Shown here one piece after another: positions 1-6,000 of a DNA stretch of 6,577 bases. Origin of the DNA: Cryomorphaceae bacterium (GTDB lineage Bacteria; Bacteroidota; Bacteroidia; Flavobacteriales; Schleiferiaceae); assembly GCA_002685435.1 (NCBI GenBank), contig NYXD01000066.1, positions 1 through 6,577 of the forward strand. Reading direction: 5' to 3'. How positions within the stretch are numbered: the first letter of the stretch is position 1; each line of letters begins with the position of its first letter. The translations under genes and the position numbers were made by a program. The notes under the pieces were generated by a model. It ran no database searches. It was not told the origin of the DNA and saw only the letters and a program-made list of their open reading frames with translations.

Positions 1-1
1 C

Positions 2-1360
2 GCTACTATTCCCAAAGGTCGTGGGACAAGCACTCTTTTTTCTGCATCAAGCATTGGTGATCGAGGTTTCTTCGGACATTCATGGGGCAACATTGGCAAA
101 GTCCGGTATCAAAGTTCTCTAAGAAGTACCTCGGGTGCGAACAACTATCCTTATACCCTAGGCAATTTAAGCGGTACACTCAGTGGAAATAGCTTCAATG
201 ATTTGACCTATCTACAGTCGTTTAAGGGTAAGTTATCAAAATGGGATTGGCAATCTACCCTCTGGTATACACAAAGCGAGAAGGATAATAGCGGCTCCGT
301 TTTAACACCAAATTACATTAACCATCTCGAAGATGAGGTGTTGCGATTTAAATATGCACTTCGAAATCGATCGAATCAATGGCAAGTCTATCTAAGCAAT
401 GAGTGGCAGGCATACACAGATACCAATTCATCTTGGATTATTCAAGATACAAACAGGTATTCGCAGGCAACTCTGCAGTATTCGTATAGAACGGAAGATC
501 AAGAGTTATTTATTACTGCAAATTACTTTAGTGCCGATGGATCTAACCGCAATGCACATGCCTTTTTACCACATGTTTTATACAACCTGAGGTTATCAAA
601 GAATGATAAAATGGTATTAAAAGGTGCGGGATATCAAAATAATGCACACGTTGGTGCCCATTATGTTCGGACCACCGCTAGGGGTAACTTTCAAAACCAA
701 TTTGCTCTGGGAACCTATTACCGTTTGCCCACGCTTAATGAATTGTATTGGAATCCTGGGGGCAATCCTGCTCTTGATCCGGAACGTTCATACGGTATGA
801 AGTATTCGATCTGTCGAGAAGGGAGTTTAAGGATTAATCTAACCACAGATCAGTTATATTATGATAGGATGATTCAGTGGACCCCAGGAGCATCTGGGAA
901 TTGGTCCCCGCAAAACTACTATTCTGTCTACACGAGCTCTACGACAATGACTTTAGCAAGGAATTGGGCCAGGTTTAATGCAAACATGAACCTAACTCAT
1001 CAATATTCCAGAGTCCTTGCAACGATGAATAATGATCCCGCGATTGTGGGCAAGTCACTCATATATCGCCCAGTTTTGCAGGCGGTGTATACTTCCGAAT
1101 TTAAACTAGCAAGAGGTACGCTTCAGCTGAGAGGTTTTTATACGGGATTACGTCATACACTTCGCGATAATAGTCCAGTAGGAGAGATTTCGGCACAGTA
1201 TTGGTGCGCATTGGCATATACCTTATCTGGGGCAAACAATCGTTGGAATTTATTGCTTCAAGTTGACAATGTATTTAATAATGAAAGACAGTATTACCAG
1301 TACTTCCCGATGCCCGGGCGGTCCTACCTTATAAATTTAAAACTCAATTCAAAACGATGA
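2..1360 (+). CDS. btuB: TonB-dependent outer-membrane receptor, BtuB-like (5' partial)
   Basis: This is the C-terminal 452 residues of an outer-membrane active transporter; the frame is open from the left edge, so the signal peptide, TonB box and most of the plug lie outside the window. Alternating-residue beta strands fill the fragment. Around fragment residues 241-261 is the conserved TonB-dependent receptor loop motif RLPTLNELYW followed by GGNP and a DPE triplet, and the C-terminus has the usual last-strand pattern (DNVFNN, then MPGRSYLINLKL). The TTG near base 203 is an internal leucine codon, not a start. The stop overlaps the next gene's start (ATGA), implying one operon and translational coupling. 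The downstream gene is a BtuG-like propeller, which points to vitamin B12 or another corrinoid as substrate. Family assignment is firm; substrate assignment rests on the neighbour and on overall similarity to BtuB-type receptors. Confidence 0.85.
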   Translation, partial: ATIPKGRGTSTLFSASSIGDRGFFGHSWGNIGKVRYQSSLRSTSGANNYPYTLGNLSGTLSGNSFNDLTYLQSFKGKLSKWDWQSTLWYTQSEKDNSGSVLTPNYINHLEDEVLRFKYALRNRSNQWQVYLSNEWQAYTDTNSSWIIQDTNRYSQATLQYSYRTEDQELFITANYFSADGSNRNAHAFLPHVLYNLRLSKNDKMVLKGAGYQNNAHVGAHYVRTTARGNFQNQFALGTYYRLPTLNELYWNPGGNPALDPERSYGMKYSICREGSLRINLTTDQLYYDRMIQWTPGASGNWSPQNYYSVYTSSTTMTLARNWARFNANMNLTHQYSRVLATMNNDPAIVGKSLIYRPVLQAVYTSEFKLARGTLQLRGFYTGLRHTLRDNSPVGEISAQYWCALAYTLSGANNRWNLLLQVDNVFNNERQYYQYFPMPGRSYLINLKLNSKR

Positions 1361-2376
1361 AAAAATTATCTCTATTAGCAGTAATAGCCGCTTGGACAAG
1401 CCTTACTGTAAGTTGTACTCCAGCAGAAACGCCATCAGGTGCGTCAGGGGTCTACACTGATTTACATTTGATTTTAAATGAAGGGCCTTTTGGCTCAGGG
1501 TCTGGTTCTATCACCGCCTACAGTGAAGACACCCTCATTCAAAATGCTTTTTCTTTAGAAAATGGTTTTCCTTTAGGTAATGTTGCGCAGCATATGATCG
1601 AAGCAGATTCAATGCTGTATGTCGCTGTCAACAATAGCAATGTAATTCATGGAATCAATCGGAACACTCTAATTCATAACTGGTCTGCTACTGTTGAGCA
1701 GCCCCGTTATTTAGCTTCGGAAGGAAATCGCTTATTCGTGTCGAATTGGAAGGATTCTTCAATCTATGTGTTGGATAAAACGAATGGAAGTTTGGTCGAT
1801 AGTATAGATATGGGACATTTCACAGAGCAATTGACAATTTTCAACAATAAATTATTTGCTGGGGTAGGAACCTACGAAGGACCTTGGACACTAGCAGAGA
1901 TCGATCTAGGTACATTCGATGTAAAGCATCATGCCATAGGAGATGTACCGAATTCGTTTGCCGTTATTGGAAATGAACTCTTTATTTTATGTAGCGGAGA
2001 TGAGAACTTCGGTATAGGTGATGATACACCAGGTAGTATTTGGAAGTATGAAGGGTATTCAAACGGAGCTACTGAAGTTGCTGCACCAAGCAATAATAGC
2101 AAACATGGAATAGGATTTTCTTCGGATGGAACAGACGCATATTTTCTAAATGCTTCTTACGACGGTGCCATAGTGAAATGGACTCCTGGTCAAAACTGGC
2201 CAACCTCTACCTTAACCTTGCCTGGAGGTTACAATTTAAATTTCCATAACGGGAATCTATATTTCTTTGATGCTAAAGACTACGCAAGTAGCGGCGAGGT
2301 GCGTACGTATTCTACAACGGGTAGTCTCATTGAGACCATTCCAGCAGGAGTTATACCCAGACAAGTAATTTATTAG
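1357..2376 (+). CDS. btuG: BtuG-like surface lipoprotein, DUF5074/YncE-type beta-propeller
   Basis: A 339-residue lipoprotein. Residues 1-20 are a lipoprotein signal (MKK, hydrophobic stretch, then LTVSC with Cys20 as the lipidation site). From about residue 34 to the end is a beta-propeller with the landmarks of the DUF5074/BtuG family: NEGPFGSGSGS (41-51), LGNVAQ (73-78), VNNSNVI (91-97), QPRYLA (115-120) and a closing DAKDY...GEVRTYSTTG...IPRQVIY (305-339). Known family role: BtuG proteins sit on the outer face of the outer membrane, bind cobalamin very tightly and form a lid on BtuB. It starts within the stop codon of the receptor gene, so the two are co-translated, as expected for a receptor-lipoprotein pair. 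There is no extra N-terminal Ig-like domain; only about 14 residues link the lipid anchor to the propeller. No clear acidic surface-export signal follows Cys20. Its stop overlaps that of the opposing gene. Confidence 0.83.
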   Translation: MKKLSLLAVIAAWTSLTVSCTPAETPSGASGVYTDLHLILNEGPFGSGSGSITAYSEDTLIQNAFSLENGFPLGNVAQHMIEADSMLYVAVNNSNVIHGINRNTLIHNWSATVEQPRYLASEGNRLFVSNWKDSSIYVLDKTNGSLVDSIDMGHFTEQLTIFNNKLFAGVGTYEGPWTLAEIDLGTFDVKHHAIGDVPNSFAVIGNELFILCSGDENFGIGDDTPGSIWKYEGYSNGATEVAAPSNNSKHGIGFSSDGTDAYFLNASYDGAIVKWTPGQNWPTSTLTLPGGYNLNFHNGNLYFFDAKDYASSGEVRTYSTTGSLIETIPAGVIPRQVIY

Positions 2377-2897
2377 GCCTTAGCGGTCGCAACTAGTTTG
2401 ATCTCTGCCGCATAGGCGATTGCGCTGAATAATGCTGTGGAGATCAATTCTGGTGCATAGAAGGGAAGGCCTGCCGCATAGGTGGCCATTAATCCTGAGA
2501 TTGTTCTAGGAAAAAGACTGAACTCGCTCAAAAAAACTCCGAGGTTACTTAGTAAGAAAAAGCCGACGGAGCCAATAATAAGCGCCACGATGCTCTTTGT
2601 GCCACTTTTTGCATAATGCCCGGCTACAGCGTAAATAATGAATCCAGCATAAGTCCAAATAGAACCCTTGTACATCAAGACGAAGGATCCTGAGGGGTAG
2701 ATTAGGTTATTGATGAATACGTCAGTGACCATTAGAACACCAAAAGTCAACGCCAAAATCTTGAAAAGACTTTTGTTCTGGTGCGCGCCCATGAACGCTA
2801 GAGCGCCCATAGCAGTGAAATTAGGGTAATGTGGCGCAATGCGCGAAATGAGCGCTGCGATAACGAGTCCGATTAATACCTTATTCTTTGCTGTCAT
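2373..2897 (-). CDS. DUF6580-type membrane protein, putative small-molecule (ECF S-like) transporter
   Basis: A 174-residue integral membrane protein with about six hydrophobic helices. I start it at the ATG at 2897 (MTAKNK) because the longer frame to 2966 would overlap the preceding regulator gene and include its promoter-like region; an AGAG purine stretch lies a few bases upstream of this ATG. Landmarks of the DUF6580 family are visible: R19 and PHYPNF (22-27) after helix 1, an Asp at 59 in VTDVF, an Asn at 118 in a glycine/leucine helix, FPRTISGL (129-136) and GLPFYAPE (143-150). The layout resembles S-components of ECF vitamin transporters. The substrate is not shown by the sequence; convergence with a btuB-btuG pair makes a corrinoid the first guess. 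Unlike BtuM, which uses a cysteine to decyanate B12, this protein has no cysteine at all. It lies 34 bases downstream of the XRE gene and may share its transcript or use its own -7 element. Confidence 0.7.
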   Translation of the reverse strand: MTAKNKVLIGLVIAALISRIAPHYPNFTAMGALAFMGAHQNKSLFKILALTFGVLMVTDVFINNLIYPSGSFVLMYKGSIWTYAGFIIYAVAGHYAKSGTKSIVALIIGSVGFFLLSNLGVFLSEFSLFPRTISGLMATYAAGLPFYAPELISTALFSAIAYAAEIKLVATAKA

Positions 2898-2916
2898 AAT
2901 CTCTGTGAATTCTGCA

Positions 2917-2924
2917 CAAATATA
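2917..2924 (-). promoter_or_regulatory. Candidate -7 element upstream of the DUF6580 gene
   Basis: Read on the minus strand, TATATTTG matches the Bacteroidota -7 consensus TAnnTTTG at every specified base. It ends 19 bases before the chosen ATG, giving a leader of roughly 14 bases. No TTG -33 element is present at the expected distance, where the end of the XRE coding sequence lies, so it may be a weak internal promoter or chance. Confidence 0.4.
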
Positions 2925-2931
2925 CGTTGAC

Positions 2932-3288
2932 TTACGCTTCTTTGGTATAGGTTTCCCATGTTCCATTGGGATTTAATACCAACAATTTCTGTTTTGTCTC
3001 TTGAGAAGGGGTGGGGGAAGGGACTGGTACTGCGATGGGTTTAGCGCGAACCGCTTCGAGAGGGACGGTGTTATTCTTTTTCGACCGAGCTCCTGTAAGT
3101 ATATAACGAAGGTCTAAGTCGTCATCAAAAGCACACAATTTTTGTATGAGTTGGAGGTTAGGTTTGTTCCTCCCGTTAAGAATATGTACTAGAGTAGATC
3201 GGTTCATTCCAAGCGCATTTGCCATGCTAGAAGGTGTATGCCCTTCAAGTTCCATATAGGCTTTTAAACGTTGTACAATCGCTTCCAT
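2932..3288 (-). CDS. Small XRE-family helix-turn-helix regulator
   Basis: A 118-residue protein. Residues 1-66 form a Cro/C1-type DNA-binding domain: helix 1 VQRLKAYMELEG, the helix-turn-helix SSMANALGMNRSTLVHIL (20-37), NGRNKPNLQLIQKL (38-51) and an FDDDLDLRYILTG (54-66) ending typical of Bacteroidota XRE proteins. Residues about 67-99 are a basic, proline-rich linker (PVPSPTPS), and 101-118 a short conserved-looking tail (LLVLNPNGTWETYTKEA). No ligand or catalytic domain is visible. I chose the ATG at 3288 because it starts just before helix 1 and sits directly after a strong promoter; extending to 3354 would translate through that promoter. The next gene downstream, 34 bases away on the same strand, is the DUF6580 membrane protein, which is its likeliest operon partner or target. 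The regulated signal is unknown. Confidence 0.8.
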   Translation of the reverse strand: MEAIVQRLKAYMELEGHTPSSMANALGMNRSTLVHILNGRNKPNLQLIQKLCAFDDDLDLRYILTGARSKKNNTVPLEAVRAKPIAVPVPSPTPSQETKQKLLVLNPNGTWETYTKEA

Positions 3289-3293
3289 AGTTA

Positions 3294-3325
3294 CAAATGT
3301 AATAAATTCGCAACATATGAAACAA
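3294..3325 (-). promoter_or_regulatory. Bacteroidota-type promoter of the XRE gene
   Basis: On the minus strand a TTG (3325-3323) is followed after 21 bases by TACATTTG (3301-3294), a full match at the specified bases to the Bacteroidota TTG / TAnnTTTG promoter. Only five bases (TAACT) separate the -7 element from the ATG at 3288, so transcription would begin at or within a few bases of the start codon. The mRNA would then be leaderless or nearly so. Confidence 0.65.
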
Positions 3326-3361
3326 GGTGTTACAGTTGTTATTTCGGGAAACAACCCTCAG

Positions 3362-3375
3362 ATCGTTCCAACGAT
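3362..3375. repeat. Perfect 6-bp dyad upstream of the XRE promoter
   Basis: ATCGTT-CC-AACGAT is a perfect inverted repeat with a two-base centre, located about 37 bases upstream of the -33 element of the XRE gene and 70 bases past the stop of the PhoD-like gene. A centre of two bases is too tight for an efficient RNA hairpin and no U-run follows, so an operator for a dimeric regulator is more plausible than a terminator. Chance is possible. Confidence 0.3.
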
Positions 3376-3444
3376 AATTATGAAAAGTGAAACTTTATTT
3401 AAAAGGACTTAAAATACTGATATAAGGATATTTGTACTTATTAA

Positions 3445-4419
3445 TTATAGTGTTTCACGATGCGAAAACAGGACCGTTCCGTTTGAATCATAGAGCCCTG
3501 TTTGCAAGCGTACTTGATCTGCATCGAGAAGTTTCAATTGTAACATCCCATAATGTTGTGTATCGGTTGTCTTCTCGTGTATTCGGGTGCTGTTATTTTC
3601 GTAGTGGTGGGGATGCGCATTAGCCGTAAGTGGTGAGGCGCATACTTCAATGATAGACTTACCGTCAATCACCATTTTATTAATTTCACCGCTGTGGCGA
3701 TCGCCCGTTAATACAATGGGCTTTCCTGGCGATTTGGAGAGCCATTTCAACAGTAAGGCACGTTCTTTAGGGTAATTACTCATATTCTCAAATACCTCAG
3801 CAGTATTTAACAGCTGTCCTCCCATACAAATGATGTGCACTTTAGCTGTTGAATGGCTCAGTGTACTGTGGAACCAATTCAACTGTTCAACACCGAAAAC
3901 GGTAGCATTAGATGCATCTTTATGAGTTCTAAAGCTGCGATTGTCGAGGAGATAGATATCTACTAGACCCCCTGCAGCAGTGGTTCGACCGTAATAGCTG
4001 TGCGTATTGGGCTGCGGATAATCAGGTTTCCAGAAGTCTTTAAATGCCCTCATCGTAGTTGAAAAGCCCGAAAAAGTAGATAGATCGCAATCGTTTGGGC
4101 CTGCATCATGATCGTCCCATATCGCTAAATGATTGCTTTTGCTCAATAGGTCTTGAAATACAGGCTGACCAAAAACAGACTTATATCTGGCCATTGTGCT
4201 ATCATAGCTGTTCCATTGCTCATTATTAAGATAAATATTATCTCCAAGCCAAATGAAATGATCTAGACTATCTAGCGCTTTGTTGAGCGTAGGTAGTAGA
4301 TGTTGGGTTTGATCCGGTTCATTACAGCTTCCGAAACCAATGTTGAGCACCTGTTCTTCTTGGGTGCAAGCAGAGTTGAGCATTAGCGTCGTGAGACAAG
4401 CAATGGTGATTTTTTTCAT
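3445..4419 (-). CDS. PhoD-like metallophosphatase lipoprotein
   Basis: A 324-residue protein starting with a lipoprotein signal: MKKITIACLTTLML then NSAC, Cys18 being the likely lipidation site. The start at 4419 is chosen because it gives this signal peptide; the upstream extension to 4542 would overlap the divergent gene. The rest is a PhoD-type calcineurin-like phosphoesterase fold: GFGSCNEPDQ (28-37) with the metal-site Cys of this family, WLGDNIY (57-63), IWDDHDAGPND (100-110), LLDNRSFR (157-164) and LTGDRHSGE (237-245), which together supply the Asp, Asn and His metal ligands. Known family members are extracytoplasmic phosphodiesterases or alkaline phosphatases; the natural substrate here is unknown. 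Because the protein is short and lacks the N-terminal beta-sandwich of Bacillus PhoD, it belongs to the compact branch. It probably sits in the periplasm or at the cell surface. It is divergent from the M14 peptidase gene with 64 bases between starts, and no Pho-box-like repeat is evident. Confidence 0.85.
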   Translation of the reverse strand: MKKITIACLTTLMLNSACTQEEQVLNIGFGSCNEPDQTQHLLPTLNKALDSLDHFIWLGDNIYLNNEQWNSYDSTMARYKSVFGQPVFQDLLSKSNHLAIWDDHDAGPNDCDLSTFSGFSTTMRAFKDFWKPDYPQPNTHSYYGRTTAAGGLVDIYLLDNRSFRTHKDASNATVFGVEQLNWFHSTLSHSTAKVHIICMGGQLLNTAEVFENMSNYPKERALLLKWLSKSPGKPIVLTGDRHSGEINKMVIDGKSIIEVCASPLTANAHPHHYENNSTRIHEKTTDTQHYGMLQLKLLDADQVRLQTGLYDSNGTVLFSHRETL

Positions 4420-4483
4420 AGCACGTAGATAATAGATGAGCAATTCGCGTTTGTGCGTTAACTTCACCTTTAAAATTACGGGA
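4420..4483. promoter_or_regulatory. Divergent promoter region between the PhoD-like and M14 genes
   Basis: This 64-base gap must hold the 5' signals of both divergent genes unless promoters lie inside coding sequence. The only plus-strand candidate I can find is TTTG (4450-4453) followed after 17 bases by TAAAATTA (4471-4478), an imperfect match (4 of 6 specified bases) ending five bases before the M14 ATG. On the minus strand I see no convincing TAnnTTTG. A GGGA stretch just before the ATG at 4484 could serve as a weak ribosome binding site. Confidence 0.35.
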
Positions 4484-5542
4484 ATGTTCCAAGCCTCCGA
4501 TTCTAAATATTTATCTGATAACCAGTGGTATATGCCATACAACGAATTGTTGACGGCGTTTAATTGGGAAATTATCGGTTATTCTTCTGAGGAACGTCCC
4601 ATTTTGAATACAACCTTAGGTACGGGTTCGCGTAGCATTTGCATGTGGGCCGGCATGCATGGTAACGAGACTACAGGTGTATTCATGTTGCTTTCGCTCA
4701 TAGATCTCTATACGCGGAATAAAATGGATTTAAGTGACTACTCCATACATATCATACCGGTTATTAATCCTGATGCATATGTTCGGTTTACTCGTCGAAA
4801 CGGGCTCTCCATAGATTTGAATCGAGATTTCCGAGCCTTTCAAACCATTGAAAGCGCAAAGCTCATTGGATGGATTAAGATGAATTCACCTGAGTTGTGT
4901 TTCAACCTCCACGATCAGCGATCAATTTTTCATGTAAATGATGAGCCTGCCCATACATCATTCCTAGTACCTTCTTCTAACGAATCTAGGGAAATTACTC
5001 CCGTGCGTCGAGCATTAATGAATCGTGTCGGTAATGCCTTAAGTTCATTGCAGATGCCATTGAATGGAATTGGACGCTACAGCGATGAATTTTACCCAAC
5101 GGCAGTAGGGGATTACCTTATGGCCCAAGGCATTCCTAATGTACTTTTCGAAAGCGGTGTCAGTATTGACGATTTTGAGCGCATGAAGGCACGTTTATTT
5201 GGATTGAACGCCATGGTCGCATTGTTGAAATCGGATGATACTCCGTCCGCGGTTTATGATGAATTGCCAAAGAATAAAAAAGGCTTATTAGAATGGGTGT
5301 TCACGGGTGTTTTATATGCTCGAATGCGTGTAGATGTTGCTATCAAAAGAGTTTATTATGTAAACGGTCATGCGCAAGGGATGTATTACATGATGGATGA
5401 ATTAGGTGATTTAGCATCCCGTCCACGCATGAAAGAGAGTGATGGTGCGGCAATGACCTTATCTGCACCTTTAGTACTCGGGCAGCCCATAACAGCGGTC
5501 TTGGGAACAGTGGTTTTTGAAAATGGATTAATAGTAGGATAA
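4484..5542 (+). CDS. M14-family zinc carboxypeptidase, cytoplasmic
   Basis: A 352-residue metallopeptidase with no signal peptide. Start at 4484 (MFQASDSKY) is preferred over the in-frame ATG at 4436 because the extra 16 residues look unlike the family and begin only 17 bases from the divergent gene. M14 catalytic residues are all present: zinc ligands H59 and E62 in GMHGNE (57-62) and H143 in NLHDQ (141-145), substrate-binding N113-R114 in DLNRDF (111-116), and the catalytic Glu E223 in FESG (222-225). NPDAY (95-99) and RNGLSIDLNRD also fit. A tail from PKNKKGLLEW (262-271) onward extends past the catalytic domain. I recognise the pattern from conserved Bacteroidota M14 proteins of about 370 residues whose substrate is not established. 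The cytoplasmic location suggests trimming of imported peptides, possibly cell-wall peptides as for MpaA, but that is a guess. Followed at once by a strong hairpin. Confidence 0.85.
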   Translation: MFQASDSKYLSDNQWYMPYNELLTAFNWEIIGYSSEERPILNTTLGTGSRSICMWAGMHGNETTGVFMLLSLIDLYTRNKMDLSDYSIHIIPVINPDAYVRFTRRNGLSIDLNRDFRAFQTIESAKLIGWIKMNSPELCFNLHDQRSIFHVNDEPAHTSFLVPSSNESREITPVRRALMNRVGNALSSLQMPLNGIGRYSDEFYPTAVGDYLMAQGIPNVLFESGVSIDDFERMKARLFGLNAMVALLKSDDTPSAVYDELPKNKKGLLEWVFTGVLYARMRVDVAIKRVYYVNGHAQGMYYMMDELGDLASRPRMKESDGAAMTLSAPLVLGQPITAVLGTVVFENGLIVG

Positions 5543-5568
5543 ACTCCCCAACAGCTATGCTGGGGAGT
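5543..5568. terminator. Bidirectional hairpin terminator between the M14 and ssb genes
   Basis: ACTCCCCA (5543-5550) and TGGGGAGT (5561-5568) form a perfect 8-bp, GC-rich stem around a ten-base loop, and part of the loop can pair further (CAGC with GCTG). The hairpin begins on the base after the M14 stop codon and lies 11-36 bases beyond the ssb stop on the other strand. The flanks are AT-rich (TTATTT on plus, TTTAT on minus) but lack a long T-run. Position between convergent genes and stem strength favour a shared terminator. Confidence 0.75.
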
Positions 5569-5578
5569 ACCACATTAT

Positions 5579-5914
5579 TTAAACGTCTGCTGGCTTTTTA
5601 CTAAGCAAAAGTAGATCCTTAGCCACGACTTCAGTAAAGTACTTTTTCTGTCCCCCCGTGTCTTCATAGCTGCGCGTAACCAATCTACCAGCGATACCCA
5701 CCTTGTCACCTTTTTTAAGGTACTCATTCATAGTTTGCGCTAGTTTACCCCAGGCAACGACATTGTGCCAATCGGTCATGGTCTTTTTAGAGCCCTCAGC
5801 ATCTTTATATACCGTGTTCGTGGCCAGGCTGAAAGAGGTGCGGAGCGTGTTGTTGATTTGTTTGGATTCTGGAGTCATTCCTAGATTCCCAATTAATTGA
5901 ACATGATTTTCCAT
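5579..5914 (-). CDS. ssb: Single-stranded DNA-binding protein, short form
   Basis: A 111-residue SSB made of one OB fold. Visible family features are GNLGMTPE (9-16) near the N-terminus, TSFSLATNTVYKD (26-38), TDWHNVVAWGK (47-57) with aromatic W49 and W55 available for stacking on DNA bases, YLKKGDKVGIAGRL (65-78) and YEDTGGQKKYFTEVVAKDL (83-101). The chosen start at 5914 (MENHVQLIGN) fits the usual SSB N-terminus; 24 further in-frame residues upstream do not. The protein ends SKKPADV, so the flexible linker and acidic DDDIPF-like tail that recruits replication and repair partners is missing. Short forms like this occur in Bacteroidota as main or accessory SSBs; which this is cannot be told here. 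Expected role is coating single-stranded DNA as a tetramer during replication, recombination or repair. It lies 80 bases downstream of an ACT-domain gene on the same strand. Confidence 0.9.
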   Translation of the reverse strand: MENHVQLIGNLGMTPESKQINNTLRTSFSLATNTVYKDAEGSKKTMTDWHNVVAWGKLAQTMNEYLKKGDKVGIAGRLVTRSYEDTGGQKKYFTEVVAKDLLLLSKKPADV

Positions 5915-5967
5915 AATTATGGTTTTAAGATTAGTCCAATTAATCTGGCAAGCGTACATCTTATTAG

Positions 5968-6000
5968 CAAATATTGTGAATAACAAAAGGTTTTCTACAA
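5968..6000 (-). promoter_or_regulatory. Candidate promoter of ssb
   Basis: On the minus strand, AATATTTG (5975-5968) matches TAnnTTTG at five of six specified bases and is preceded by TTG (6000-5998) at 22 bases, inside the range known for Bacteroidota promoters. It would start transcription about 50 bases before the ssb ATG. The leader is AT-rich with no Shine-Dalgarno sequence. The TTG lies in the last sense codon of the upstream gene. Confidence 0.4.

Noticed and set aside
203..205. Apparent start codon of the TonB-dependent receptor
   Set aside because: It is a TTG leucine codon in the middle of a frame that is open to the window edge with barrel-like sequence on both sides.
399..590. 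63-residue plus-strand open frame
   Set aside because: It is an out-of-frame shadow inside the TonB-dependent receptor.
2898..2966. Upstream extension of the DUF6580 protein (MEHGKPIPKKRK)
   Set aside because: It overlaps the XRE coding sequence and translates through a -7-like element; family similarity begins near MTAKNK.
3384..3396. Small hairpin AAAGT-GAA-ACTTT after the PhoD-like gene
   Set aside because: The 5-bp AT-rich stem is too weak to call a terminator.
3432..3623. 63-residue plus-strand open frame
   Set aside because: It is antisense to the 3' end of the PhoD-like gene, with no family resemblance and no convincing start signals.
5343..5573. 76-residue minus-strand open frame
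   Set aside because: It is antisense to the end of the well-supported M14 gene and runs through the terminator hairpin.
5703..5900. 65-residue plus-strand open frame
   Set aside because: It is antisense to ssb, with no recognisable features.
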